A stretch of 13,561 nucleotides of DNA from Dehalococcoidia bacterium (GCA_030615035.1 JAUXAC010000027.1:1-13561); one strand, 5' to 3'; counted from the stretch's first letter, positions 1 through 7,483 are shown. Notes: generated by a model from the letters alone, not told the origin. Numbers and translations are program-made.

Positions 1-69
1 AACATTTATTATGTAATTTTGGTGATGAACTTATAGATGTTACTTTAGATATCATAAGCAACCTAAAAC

Positions 70-141
70 TGGGCTCGATAGGATTCGAACCTATGACCAA
101 TCGGTTATGAGCCGACCGCTCTGCCGCTGAGCTACGAGCCC
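70..141 (-). tRNA. tRNA with CAT anticodon (Met or Ile2)
   Basis: Read on the minus strand, the sequence folds into a full cloverleaf. The 7-bp acceptor stem is GGGCTCG/CGAGCCC, the D arm GCTC...GAGC, the anticodon stem GTCGG/CCGAT around loop CTCATAA, and the T arm ATAGG-TTCGAAT-CCTAT. The anticodon is CAT. The acceptor does not look like an initiator tRNA, so this is elongator Met or the lysidine-modified Ile2 tRNA; sequence alone does not separate them. CCA is not encoded. A near-perfect promoter lies just upstream on the same strand. Confidence 0.93.
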
Positions 142-149
142 GTGCCTAG

Positions 150-178
150 ATTATATTACCGTCAGAGCCAAGAGTCAA
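150..178 (-). promoter_or_regulatory. Sigma70-type promoter of the CAT tRNA
   Basis: On the minus strand, TTGACT (173-178) and TATAAT (150-155) are separated by exactly 17 bp. The predicted transcription start falls one to two bases before the mature tRNA 5' end at 141, as expected for a single tRNA transcript. Confidence 0.75.
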
Positions 179-227
179 GAAACCCGACAACAAGTCTGCT
201 CAGAAACTTTTGGAATGTACACCCTTC

Positions 228-256
228 TTGACCCTGAACCTGCCGCATAGTAAAAT
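228..256 (+). promoter_or_regulatory. Sigma70-type promoter of the nucleotidyltransferase operon
   Basis: TTGACC (228-233), a 17-bp spacer and TAAAAT (251-256) give a predicted start near 263, about 24 bases before the ATG at 287. The same TAAAAT -10 box recurs at other putative promoters in the window. Confidence 0.6.
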
Positions 257-286
257 GATTGGCAGTCTAGAACTGAGAGTGCTGGC

Positions 287-1306
287 ATGCAAAAGGCAAA
301 AGCGCCATTGAAAGCAATTATTCTGGTTGGTGGTGAGGGTACGCGACTGCGCCCGCTCACCTATGACATACCTAAGTCTATGGTGCCAGTGCTGAATCGC
401 CCCTTCTTGGAACATACTATAGCTTACCTTAAGAAATTTGGTGTTAAGGATGTCATTCTGGCACTGAGCTATCTCCCTGGGAGCATCCGGGATTACTTCG
501 GGGATGGCAGCAACCTAGGAGTGCAGCTCACCTACTCTGTGGAGAGTAGTCCACTGGGCACTGCCGGAGCAGTAAAGAATGCCGAGCAATACCTGGAGAG
601 CACCTTTGTTGTCCTCAACGGCGATGTCTTCACCGACCTTGATATAGCCGATATGCTTGCCTTCCATCGGCACAATGGGGCGAAGGCGACTATAGCCTTG
701 ACCTGGGTGGATAATCCCTGCGCCTTTGGAGTGGTTGAAACCGATAGTAACGGGAGAGTACAGTGTTTCATTGAAAAACCAAGTCCCGACCGGGTGACCA
801 CTAACTGGATAAATGCTGGCATCTATATCCTCGAGACGGAAGTTCTGGAACATGTGCCGACAGGTAGCCACTACATGTTTGAAAAAGGGCTCTTCCCCCT
901 CCTTCTTGAGCTAGGTGACCCCGTTTATGGGTATCCCTTTAGCGGCTACTGGCTGGATATGGGGACACCAGAGAAATACCTCTGCCTGAACTGTGACCTT
1001 TTATTGTCAAAAGCAAAGAGCGCCCTAATTAGCGGTTTGAGCAGCAACGAGGTATGTTGTGACAAAGAGACTATTATCCATCCATCGGCCAAAATTGTCG
1101 GACCAGTAATAATCGCCAGCAGATGTCGAATAGGCCAGAGGGTGAACATCAAAGGACCGGTAGTTATTGGAGCGGATTGCTGTATCGGAGAGGATGCTAG
1201 CCTAGAGAGAACGATACTATGGAGGGGGTGCAATATTGATGCGGGTGCTGTCCTTAAGCAGTGTATAGTCGACAGAAACACTAATATAATAAAGATAAAA
1301 GAATAG
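287..1306 (+). CDS. Sugar-phosphate nucleotidyltransferase (mannose-1-phosphate guanylyltransferase-like)
   Basis: A 339-residue protein of the NTP-transferase family. It would join a sugar 1-phosphate to a nucleoside triphosphate, giving an activated sugar for glycan synthesis in the cytoplasm. The N-terminal Rossmann-like domain (about 1-240) carries the nucleotide signature GGEGTRLRPLT at 15-25 with Lys30, then LGTAGA, the metal-binding NGDVFTD, the sugar-binding FIEKP and NAGIYI, and WLDMGTPEKY. The C-terminal third has hexapeptide repeats (IHPSAKIVGPVII, VVIGADCCIGED) typical of a left-handed beta-helix. Length fits the bacterial GMPP-like group. Whether the substrate is mannose-1-P/GTP or glucose-1-P with another nucleotide cannot be read from the motifs. 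The ATG lies downstream of a good promoter but has only a weak Shine-Dalgarno. It appears to be first in an operon with the next two genes. Confidence 0.88.
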   Translation: MQKAKAPLKAIILVGGEGTRLRPLTYDIPKSMVPVLNRPFLEHTIAYLKKFGVKDVILALSYLPGSIRDYFGDGSNLGVQLTYSVESSPLGTAGAVKNAEQYLESTFVVLNGDVFTDLDIADMLAFHRHNGAKATIALTWVDNPCAFGVVETDSNGRVQCFIEKPSPDRVTTNWINAGIYILETEVLEHVPTGSHYMFEKGLFPLLLELGDPVYGYPFSGYWLDMGTPEKYLCLNCDLLLSKAKSALISGLSSNEVCCDKETIIHPSAKIVGPVIIASRCRIGQRVNIKGPVVIGADCCIGEDASLERTILWRGCNIDAGAVLKQCIVDRNTNIIKIKE

Positions 1307-1322
1307 CTTTGGGGAATGAATC

Positions 1323-1487
1323 GTGAAATTATGTGTCAAGAAGATCTACTGCCCTAGTTGCCAAAAATTAGTCAAATGCCAGGAACAAGAGATTAATAGT
1401 AACACTCGAGTTGTGTGCTCTAGATGTAAGAGACCCCTCTACATTTGGAACGGTGTTACCTTGAGACATGTGCAAGAGGGTGCATGA
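1323..1487 (+). CDS. 54-residue six-cysteine zinc-ribbon-like protein
   Basis: A small open frame fills the gap between the nucleotidyltransferase and dnaJ. It starts at GTG 1323, preceded by a GGGGAATGA purine run, and stops at TGA 1485-1487. It holds two CxxC knuckles, YCPSC (Cys10, Cys13) and VCSRC (Cys32, Cys35), plus Cys4 and Cys19, then a short basic and aromatic tail. Paired CxxC knuckles are usual for a zinc ribbon; zinc binding is inferred. The stop overlaps the dnaJ ATG (ATGA at 1484-1487), so the two are probably translationally coupled. It is not the DnaJ zinc finger, because the CxxCxGxG repeats are absent. No family is recognised. Spacing, coupling and cysteine pattern make it a likely real gene. 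Confidence 0.65.
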   Translation: MKLCVKKIYCPSCQKLVKCQEQEINSNTRVVCSRCKRPLYIWNGVTLRHVQEGA

Positions 1488-2155
1488 TGGTAAAGAAAGA
1501 TTACTATGAAACCATCGGTGTTAGTCGTGATGCTGACCAAAATGCTATTAAGAAGGCCTACCGAAGGCTGGCAATGCAATACCATCCCGACCGTAATCCA
1601 GGGAAAGAGAAATGGGCTAACGAGAAGTTCAAGGAAATAAACGAGGCATTTGGAGTTCTCGGTGACCCAGAGAAAAGAAGGCAATATGACCAGTTTGGCA
1701 CTGTGGGCAATATCGGCGATATCTTTGGTAGCCCTTTTACTCGAACCACTTTTGAAGACTTGATGAAAGACTTTGGTGGGTCTGGTCTTGGATTTGACTT
1801 TTTGGATAACGTCTTTAGTGACTTTCTGCGAGGTAGAGGTTTTTCTTTCAAGACATTCAGCCAGGGATTTGGTAGCCCAAGGGGAATGAAATTCGAGTTT
1901 CCCGGAGGAATTAATCTGGAGGAGATATTCGGTCAGACCCAACATCCCCCACGCCAGGATGTCCGCTACGAAATAACCATTACTAAAGAGCAAGCGGCTC
2001 GTGGACTAGAAAAAGACCTGGTTCGAAGGGGTAAAAGACTAAGAGTGAAAATCCCCGCCGGGGTAAAACCCGGTCCAGCGATAAGACTCCGGAATGCTCG
2101 TCAAATAACTGATGGTCAGCCCGGAGATATTTTAATTTCGGTTAAACTGAAATAG
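1484..2155 (+). CDS. Short DnaJ-like co-chaperone (J domain, G/F region, one CTD)
   Basis: A J-domain protein of 223 residues expected to stimulate the ATPase of a DnaK-type Hsp70. The J domain spans about 6-72, with the catalytic HPD at 34-36 and the helix IV end [10 protein letters not shown] Gly/Phe-rich stretch follows (about 72-150). A single C-terminal substrate-binding-like domain ends the protein (about 155-222: [39 protein letters not shown]). The zinc finger and second CTD of canonical DnaJ are missing, so it is shorter than DnaJ (about 370) and CbpA (about 300). A longer in-frame reading from 1445 exists, but the start at 1484 (or the adjacent ATG at 1487) fits the J-domain boundary and overlaps the upstream stop. 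dnaK and grpE are not in this window. Confidence 0.85.
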   Translation: MMVKKDYYETIGVSRDADQNAIKKAYRRLAMQYHPDRNPGKEKWANEKFKEINEAFGVLGDPEKRRQYDQFGTVGNIGDIFGSPFTRTTFEDLMKDFGGSGLGFDFLDNVFSDFLRGRGFSFKTFSQGFGSPRGMKFEFPGGINLEEIFGQTQHPPRQDVRYEITITKEQAARGLEKDLVRRGKRLRVKIPAGVKPGPAIRLRNARQITDGQPGDILISVKLK

Positions 2156-2164
2156 CTGATTACA

Positions 2165-2191
2165 CCCCCCTACCCTAGTGGGCAGGCGGGG
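2165..2191. terminator. GC-rich hairpin between convergent genes
   Basis: CCCCCCTACCC and the opposite strand GGGCAGGCGGGGG can pair around loop TAGT, with one mismatch and one bulge. The hairpin sits between the convergent dnaJ-like and dehydrogenase genes, and the dehydrogenase stop codon lies at its loop. It could end transcription in one or both directions, but no run of T follows, so a Rho-independent role is uncertain. Confidence 0.35.
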
Positions 2192-3251
2192 GAGCACCAC
2201 ACCAAGGTATGCCAAATTCTAATCCCAGCTGGTACAGGTCATTTATCATGGCTGGGGTAAGAGGGATGCCTTCAGCCTCCCGCCGCTGCTGGGTACGTGC
2301 TTCGATTTCTCCAGGCAGAAGCACTTCGTTCACTCCTTTAGCTGACGGTACCGACTTTATTTCCTGTATCATCCTATCTATCCGGTTTTTAAACTCGTCT
2401 ACATCGCTGAACCACTTGATGTCTATTGCCCCCATCATCTGCCCCACGCCCTGTGGACGTTCCATATTTTTATACAAATCTCCAACATAGGGCCCGAAGG
2501 CAGCACCAGTCAATACCCCTGCCAGCACATCAATCAACAAAGCAATACCAGAACCCTTTGGCCCACCAAAGGGAAGGAGAGCACCCTTTAAAGCCTTGGT
2601 AGCATCGGTGGTTACTTCTCCATCCGAGTCGATAGCCCACCCGGCAGGAATAGACTCTCCCTTCTTGGCAGCCAGGATAATCTTACCCCAAGCCGCCACA
2701 CTGGTAGCCATGTCAAGAACTACGGGCAATTTTTGCCCTGCCGGAACAGCTATGGACATGGGATTGGTGCCAAAATAAGGAGACCTGCTACCCCATGGAG
2801 CTACAGTAGCATATGAATTGGCAATTGCAATTCCAATCATTTCCTTCTTCAAGGCCATCATCGTGAAAAAGGCAGTAGCACCGAAGTGAGTGGAATTGCG
2901 TATCCCTACTAACCCGACGCCGCTCTCCTTAGCTTTCGCCATGGCTAGCTCCATCGCCTTGGTTGCTACCACCTGCCCGCTGCCATTATCCCCGTCCATG
3001 AGAGCCATCGCTGTAGTTTCCCGCAGGATAGCAATCCTGGGCTTGGGGTTAACCAGCCCTTTTTTCAGCCGTTCCACATAAACGGGCATTCTAATAACAC
3101 CATGTGAATCCACACCCCGTAGGTTAGCTCGCACCAACGCCTCTGTTATCAAATCTGCATCCTGGGGCGGGATCTCCAGTTTTTGTAACACTGCACTACA
3201 AAACTCTTTGAGACGGGAGGGACTAAAATACTCCGTACGGTGACTGCTCAT
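2175..3251 (-). CDS. Ldh2-family NAD(P)-dependent 2-hydroxyacid dehydrogenase (malate/lactate/sulfolactate type)
   Basis: A 358-residue protein of the malate/L-lactate/ureidoglycolate dehydrogenase superfamily, which oxidises a 2-hydroxyacid with NAD(P). Family landmarks are VDSHGVIR (His50, Arg54), NSTHFG with the expected catalytic His122, YFGTNPMSIAVP at 159-170, LDMATS at 179-184 and LLPFGGPKGSGIALLIDVL from about 225. Length is normal. The start at 3251 (MSSHRTEYFS) is chosen over an in-frame upstream Met because AAGGAAG lies about 10 bases before it on the minus strand. The gene is divergent from a TauE/SafE permease. Ldh2 enzymes include (R)-sulfolactate dehydrogenase (ComC), so a sulfolactate or sulfonate substrate is possible, but malate or lactate is equally allowed by the motifs. 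Confidence 0.87.
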   Translation of the reverse strand: MSSHRTEYFSPSRLKEFCSAVLQKLEIPPQDADLITEALVRANLRGVDSHGVIRMPVYVERLKKGLVNPKPRIAILRETTAMALMDGDNGSGQVVATKAMELAMAKAKESGVGLVGIRNSTHFGATAFFTMMALKKEMIGIAIANSYATVAPWGSRSPYFGTNPMSIAVPAGQKLPVVLDMATSVAAWGKIILAAKKGESIPAGWAIDSDGEVTTDATKALKGALLPFGGPKGSGIALLIDVLAGVLTGAAFGPYVGDLYKNMERPQGVGQMMGAIDIKWFSDVDEFKNRIDRMIQEIKSVPSAKGVNEVLLPGEIEARTQQRREAEGIPLTPAMINDLYQLGLEFGIPWCGAPPPAH

Positions 3252-3283
3252 TTGTGTCACTTCCTTCTTTAGTAAGATTGGTA

Positions 3284-3314
3284 ATGATAACACCCCCTGA
3301 GCTTACCTTGTCAA
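3284..3314 (-). promoter_or_regulatory. Promoter candidate of the Ldh2-family gene
   Basis: On the minus strand, a perfect TTGACA (3309-3314) is followed after 18 bp by TTATCA (3285-3290), or after 19 bp by TATCAT (3284-3289). The predicted start is about 30 bases before the ATG at 3251. It is divergent from and close to the TauE promoter. Confidence 0.5.
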
Positions 3315-3333
3315 CGGGCGCTGTTCCCATAAA

Positions 3334-3362
3334 TTGACACCTTCTCGAAGCCGTGCTACTAT
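3334..3362 (+). promoter_or_regulatory. Sigma70-type promoter of the TauE-like gene
   Basis: TTGACA (3334-3339), a 17-bp spacer and TACTAT (3357-3362) give a start near 3369. This is only about 14 bases before the TTG start at 3383, leaving room for the AAGGA ribosome-binding site and little else. Confidence 0.65.
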
Positions 3363-3382
3363 AGCTGACAAAAAGGAAGCTC

Positions 3383-4258
3383 TTGGGCGAGATAAGTCTA
3401 TGGTCACTGGGTGGGGTGGGACTGGCTGGCGGTCTTTTGGGCTCTATGCTGGGACTGGGTGGTGGTTTCTTCTTTGTACCTCTACTTACCCTGGTCTTGA
3501 ACCTACCAATTCATGTAGCCATTGGCAGCAGTTTGGTAGCTGTCATTGCCAACTCAATTACTGCCAGTGGCACTCACATTAAAGCCCGATTACCAAATCT
3601 CAGACTTGGCATGTTTTTGTTGACCGCAACCACCATTGGTGCTATCGTCGGTGCTTTTATTGCCGCCTTTCTGGCCTCCCCAATATTAACTGCTATTTTC
3701 GGGATTGCCCTTGTCAGCATTAGCTATTCCATGTTAAGACGCCGTCAACTTGCCCAGGAGAGAGTTTCCTTCGGGGAAACTTCAGTTGGGAGTGATGATA
3801 GTCCTTCCACTGGTTTAGCAAGTTCTCTAACGGCATCATATTATGACCGGAACTTAAATCAAGTAGTCACCTACAACGTAAACCGCATCCCTCATGGTTG
3901 GGGGATTAACCTGCTGGTTGGTATTGCTTCCAGCCTACTCGGGGTCGGTGGTGGCATCTTCAACATACCGGTGATGAACTTGGCAATGAGGGTGCCAATA
4001 AGGGCAGCTATGGCTACCAACAGTTTTATGGTAGGTATTATCGCATTAGCCGGCGTTTGTATTTATTACTACCATGGCTATATTTACCCTCTCACCGTTG
4101 CCCCTATTGTGGTTGGTGCATTTATTGGAGCCTTGATAGGTGCCCAGCTAGTACAGAGAGCAAGAAGCCTAATGCTAAGACGGATATTTGCCATTGTTCT
4201 GTTCATACTGGCTATTTTGATGCTACTCAGAGCAGCTAATATAAGTCTGCCTATATAA
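3383..4258 (+). CDS. TauE/SafE-family sulfite/organosulfonate exporter-like permease
   Basis: A 291-residue integral membrane protein of the TauE/SafE (DUF81) family, whose studied members export sulfite, sulfoacetate or related anions. The family's duplicated fold is visible. The first half begins GLLGSMLGLGGGFFFVPLL and the second half GIASSLLGVGGGIFNIPVM, each carrying the glycine-rich LGxGGG turn; about eight hydrophobic segments follow overall. A hydrophilic loop (about 115-165) separates the halves. The TTG start at 3383 is supported by AAGGA seven bases upstream and by the promoter ending at 3362, and no in-frame ATG fits as well. The next gene, a DUF1634-like membrane protein, follows by 16 bases and is a recurrent TauE partner. 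The substrate is not set by the sequence. Confidence 0.87.
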   Translation: MGEISLWSLGGVGLAGGLLGSMLGLGGGFFFVPLLTLVLNLPIHVAIGSSLVAVIANSITASGTHIKARLPNLRLGMFLLTATTIGAIVGAFIAAFLASPILTAIFGIALVSISYSMLRRRQLAQERVSFGETSVGSDDSPSTGLASSLTASYYDRNLNQVVTYNVNRIPHGWGINLLVGIASSLLGVGGGIFNIPVMNLAMRVPIRAAMATNSFMVGIIALAGVCIYYYHGYIYPLTVAPIVVGAFIGALIGAQLVQRARSLMLRRIFAIVLFILAILMLLRAANISLPI

Positions 4259-4274
4259 AAAAGGAGTAGTTGAA

Positions 4275-4628
4275 GTGAAAGTGATAAGCTCAAAGGACAA
4301 TCGGTTACATAAGTGGCTTTATCTCACCTTTAGAATAGGTACAGTATGTTCTTTGTGCTTTGTCTCCCTTGGATTCATCTTAGCTATCATTACTAAAGCT
4401 GAATTCACTGATCGGGTAGTTCCACCGAGCCAGTTTTTCCAACGTATTTCGGAATTAGACCCGCTGGCGATTATCACCCTCGGTATACTAATCCTGGTGC
4501 TTACACCCTTTTCAGGCGTCATTTTGGCTATGGTAACTTTCTTGATAGCAAAAGATAGGCTTTATCTAGGCATTTCCGTAGCTGTTCTGTGTGTTCTTCT
4601 GCTCAGTCTTGTCTTAGCCCTAGTTTAA
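4275..4628 (+). CDS. DUF1634-like small membrane protein
   Basis: A 117-residue protein with three strongly hydrophobic segments, at about 17-40 (after RIGTVC), 63-90 (LAIITLGILILVLTPFSGVI) and 93-117. The pattern, with LTPFSGVI in the second segment, matches DUF1634 proteins, which are often encoded beside TauE/SafE permeases; the family call is from memory and has not been searched. The start is GTG 4275 with AAGGAG (4261-4266) eight bases upstream. It is co-transcribed with the permease 16 bases before it, so it may be an accessory subunit of that transporter. No catalytic motif is visible. Confidence 0.7.
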   Translation: MKVISSKDNRLHKWLYLTFRIGTVCSLCFVSLGFILAIITKAEFTDRVVPPSQFFQRISELDPLAIITLGILILVLTPFSGVILAMVTFLIAKDRLYLGISVAVLCVLLLSLVLALV

Positions 4629-4646
4629 TGAACGTATAAGCACTGA

Positions 4647-4782
4647 TTATCTGGCTATTGAGGGTGACAATCTACGCCATAGCGCCCGGAACAGGGGGAT
4701 TATCAATATGAGTATGGTTATCCCAATGATTGGAGTGGCTACGATTATATATGGCAGTCGTTAAAATGTCAAGATTACACAT
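4647..4782 (-). pseudogene. Possible frameshifted small membrane protein; remainder of 4629-4956 empty
   Basis: On the minus strand, AAGGAG sits four bases before ATG 4782 and begins MCNLDILT. That frame then runs into a non-protein-like His/Asn-rich sequence. A neighbouring frame (4647-4757) encodes a convincing membrane segment, IIVATPIIGITILILII, followed by a basic PLFRALWRRL end and a TAA stop. One indel would join them into a protein of about 45 residues. It could be a decayed gene, a sequencing indel or chance. The rest of 4629-4956 shows no other credible gene. Confidence 0.25.
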
Positions 4783-4959
4783 GATACTCCTTCAAGTGAT
4801 TAGTAGCCCCTGACCTTTCTTCTCAAGTTTCGTTTCCCCTACTCCACACGACTTGTTTTTAGAGTCGCCCAGTGTTAAACTTCAAAAGAAGACGAAGGAG
4901 TGCATTTTTCGCCTTGATAGTCTACAACCCTTAGATGGACAACATACTAGAGCATCGTG

Positions 4960-5751
4960 ATGACTAATTTACCTTTATCACAAAGCGGCAAGAGTGCCCT
5001 TGAAGTAGCCACCGAAGCAACTAAACAAGCCGGAGAGATTCTACTAGCCCATTTCCACCGTAAAAAGGAGATAAAGGAAAAGAGTAAAAGCAATCTGGTC
5101 ACTGAGGTGGATATCCTCTCTGAAAAGACTATAGCCAAGTTGCTGACGAATGAATACCCTGCTTGCAATATCCTCTCTGAAGAATTAGCGCCTTCCACTC
5201 CTCTCACAGGTTATACTTGGGTAGTTGACCCCTTAGCCGGCACCAACAATTATGCCTTTGGTATCCCGTTCTTTTGTATAAACATTGCTTTAGTCAAAGA
5301 TAAAGATATCTTGCTGGGAATAACCTTTGACTCATTGAGGGGAGAGCTTTTTTGGGCGGAAAAGGGAAAGGGAGCTTACCTTAACGATTCGCCTATTCAC
5401 GTCTCTGAGAGAACTTCACTTCAGACTTCTCTGCTGAGTTTTGACCCTGGCTATAATGAGATTCAGGGTAAAAAGTTGCTTAGCACAGTCACTAGATTAT
5501 GGCCGGGGGTGCACAGTCTAAGATCCATGGGCTCATCGTCCGTAGCCTTGGCTTACGTTGCCTGTGGTCGGGTTGACCTTTATGTTCGCAGCGACCTTCA
5601 TCCTTGGGACATCGCCAGTGGTATCCTACTGGTTAAGGAAGCTGGTGGCGAAGTCAGCGATTGGCAAGGAAAACCAGCCAACCTCCAAAATAAGGACATT
5701 ATTGCCGCCAATAATAAGCTCCACCAAGAGTTCCTGGGCCAGTTAAAATAG
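4960..5751 (+). CDS. Inositol-monophosphatase-family protein with altered metal site
   Basis: A 263-residue protein of the IMPase/FBPase/CysQ superfamily of Mg-dependent phosphomonoesterases. Counting from the GTG at 4957 (264 residues), visible motifs are VTEVDILSE (Asp52), ILSEE (Glu75/76), WVVDPLAGTNN (Asp91) and the C-terminal HPWDIASG (Trp217, Asp218) followed by LLVKEAGGEV. Length is typical. The usual motif is DPxDGTxN with two metal-binding aspartates; here the second is Ala94 (codon GCC), one base from Asp. That substitution should weaken or alter catalysis. The start is ATG 4960, directly after an in-frame GTG at 4957; a stop at 4948-4950 bars anything longer, and no strong Shine-Dalgarno is seen. 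Substrate (inositol-P, fructose-1,6-bisphosphate, PAP or other) cannot be assigned. Confidence 0.82.
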   Translation: MTNLPLSQSGKSALEVATEATKQAGEILLAHFHRKKEIKEKSKSNLVTEVDILSEKTIAKLLTNEYPACNILSEELAPSTPLTGYTWVVDPLAGTNNYAFGIPFFCINIALVKDKDILLGITFDSLRGELFWAEKGKGAYLNDSPIHVSERTSLQTSLLSFDPGYNEIQGKKLLSTVTRLWPGVHSLRSMGSSSVALAYVACGRVDLYVRSDLHPWDIASGILLVKEAGGEVSDWQGKPANLQNKDIIAANNKLHQEFLGQLK

Positions 5752-5833
5752 ACAGCTGGACTTCACCTGTAATCTCGCCCCCTCGTTACCCATAGTGGGA
5801 TACTTGTTCTTGGCTCCTCTTAGCCTCCTGTTC

Positions 5834-5862
5834 TTGCTATCAGAGAGCCAATATTGTAAAAT
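5834..5862 (+). promoter_or_regulatory. Sigma70-type promoter of pycB
   Basis: TTGCTA (5834-5839), 17 bp and TAAAAT (5857-5862) give a start near 5869. This falls inside the longest open frame, upstream of the preferred start at 5897, which supports the shorter protein. Confidence 0.55.
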
Positions 5863-5896
5863 AGAAGCAGGTATGAATGGAAAAGGAGCACAGTTA

Positions 5897-7384
5897 ATGA
5901 GTAGTATGACGGACAAGAACCCCCTAAAAATCACCGACACCACCTTCCGTGATGGGCATCAATCCAGCTTAGCCACTCGCATGCGAACTGAGGACATGGT
6001 GGGCATCGCCGAGGAAATGAACAAGGCCGGTTTTTACTCTATGGAGGTCTGGGGTGGTGCCACCTTTGATGTTCCCACCAGGATTTTAAATGAAGACCCG
6101 TGGGAAAGACCGCGCGTCCTGAAAAAGTTGATGCCAGATACTCCTTTGCAAATGCTGCTCCGAGGGCAAAACCTGGTTGGCTATCGCAACTATGCTGATG
6201 ATTTGGCTACTGCCTTTGTGCATCACGCTGCTGAGGTCGGCATTGATGTCTTCAGGGTGTTTGATGCCTTAAATGATGAGCGCAATCTCGAAACCAGCCT
6301 CAAGACAATTAAAGAATGTGGCAAGCACGCCCAGCTTTGCATCTGTTATACCCTCACCGAACCCAAGATGGGTGGGCCATTATTTAACCTTGATTATTAT
6401 ATCAATAAAGCAACCATTCTTCAGGATATGGGGGCTGACAGCATATGTATCAAGGATATGGCCGGACTTCTTGCCCCTGATGATGCCTATACCCTGATTA
6501 AAGCACTTAAGAAAGTACTGAAGGTACCTATACAGCTACATACCCACTACACCAGTGGTATGGCGTCGATGACCTACCTCAAGGCTATTGAAGCCGGGGT
6601 AGATATTATTGATACGGCTCTGGCCCCTTTTAGCTTGCGTTCCTCACAGCCAGCGGTGGAACCCATCGTCGCTACCCTTTCGGGAACTCCTAGAGACACT
6701 GGGCTTGACTTAACTCACCTGCTCAAGTTAGGGCAGTATATTGAATCTATAGCCCCCAAGTATCGGGACTTCTTAAATGTCACTCGGATGGCAGTCATTG
6801 ACATTGGCGTGCTAGTCCACCAGATTCCTGGCGGCATGCTCTCTAACCTAGTGTCCCAGCTACGAGATTGTGACGCCCTGCATAGGATTGACGAGGTGTA
6901 CGAAGAGATACCAAAGGTTCGAAAAGAGTTAGGTTACCCACCTCTGGTTACGCCAACCAGCCAAATCGTAGGGGTCCAAGCCGTTAATAACGTGCTTGCC
7001 GGCAGATATAAACTGATATTAAGAGAGGTAATGGACTATTGTTATGGACTGTATGGCAAACCGCCAGCGCCCATTGACCCTGAGGTGCAGAAACTAGTGC
7101 TTAAGCACTATAAGCGGGGGCAGACCCCAATAACCTGCCGCCCGGCTGATTTGCTTGAGCCAGAATTAGACAAAGCCAGAGAGGCGGTCAAAGATTTCAC
7201 TCAGGATATTGGCGATGTGCTCATCGCTGCTATCTATCCCATCACCGGACTACGCTTCTTGAAGTGGAAGTATGGTCTGGAAACGCCACCCCCAGAGGTA
7301 AAACCAAAGACCTTGGAGGATGTGAAGACTGAAGATAAGCTTATCGCCAAGGCAAAAGCCGGCAAGCTAGTCGAAAAGCAGTGA
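5897..7384 (+). CDS. pycB: PycB-type carboxyltransferase (pyruvate carboxylase subunit B / oxaloacetate decarboxylase alpha-like)
   Basis: A 495-residue cytoplasmic carboxyltransferase moving CO2 between biotin and pyruvate/oxaloacetate. The DRE-TIM barrel carries DTTFRDGHQS (14-23), ICIKDMAGLL with the expected carbamylated Lys186, and LHTHYTSGMA with metal ligands His215 and His217, followed by DIIDTALAPFS. The conserved carboxylase domain continues to about 440. The C-terminus ends in a charged tail with no AMKM-type biotin site, so a separate biotin carrier and biotin carboxylase (PycA) must act with it; neither is in this window. Related subunits occur in transcarboxylase 5S and Na+-pumping oxaloacetate decarboxylase. 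Start 5897 has AAAAGGAG just upstream and lies after the promoter; the 34 extra N-terminal codons of the longer frame are unlike the family. Confidence 0.85.
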   Translation: MSSMTDKNPLKITDTTFRDGHQSSLATRMRTEDMVGIAEEMNKAGFYSMEVWGGATFDVPTRILNEDPWERPRVLKKLMPDTPLQMLLRGQNLVGYRNYADDLATAFVHHAAEVGIDVFRVFDALNDERNLETSLKTIKECGKHAQLCICYTLTEPKMGGPLFNLDYYINKATILQDMGADSICIKDMAGLLAPDDAYTLIKALKKVLKVPIQLHTHYTSGMASMTYLKAIEAGVDIIDTALAPFSLRSSQPAVEPIVATLSGTPRDTGLDLTHLLKLGQYIESIAPKYRDFLNVTRMAVIDIGVLVHQIPGGMLSNLVSQLRDCDALHRIDEVYEEIPKVRKELGYPPLVTPTSQIVGVQAVNNVLAGRYKLILREVMDYCYGLYGKPPAPIDPEVQKLVLKHYKRGQTPITCRPADLLEPELDKAREAVKDFTQDIGDVLIAAIYPITGLRFLKWKYGLETPPPEVKPKTLEDVKTEDKLIAKAKAGKLVEKQ

Positions 7385-7409
7385 AATAGTTTGCCGTATT
7401 GACTGCTCC

Positions 7410-7436
7410 CTCCCTGCCAGGCAATGCCTGCGGGAG
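7410..7436 (+). terminator. Hairpin downstream of pycB
   Basis: CAGGC-AAT-GCCTG forms a perfect inner 5-bp stem, flanked by CTCCC (7410-7414) and GGGAG (7432-7436). No T run follows, so it may be only a transcript-stabilising structure or a dispersed repeat. It resembles the GC-rich hairpin at 2165-2191. Confidence 0.35.
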
Positions 7437-7483
7437 AAGGCTTATTTCCACCTTGACCTTCAACCGAGCCTTTCCAATGCTAT

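Noticed and set aside
515..871. Minus-strand open frame of 118 codons inside the nucleotidyltransferase
   Set aside because: It lies fully opposite a gene with clear family motifs and shows no domain or ribosome-binding site.
1439..1993. Minus-strand open frame of 184 codons opposite dnaJ
   Set aside because: The plus strand carries an unmistakable J domain with HPD; the reverse frame has no recognisable features.
5795..5896. N-terminal extension of PycB with a hydrophobic, signal-like stretch
   Set aside because: It precedes and spans the promoter at 5834-5862, has no family similarity, and a well-placed ribosome-binding site favours the start at 5897.
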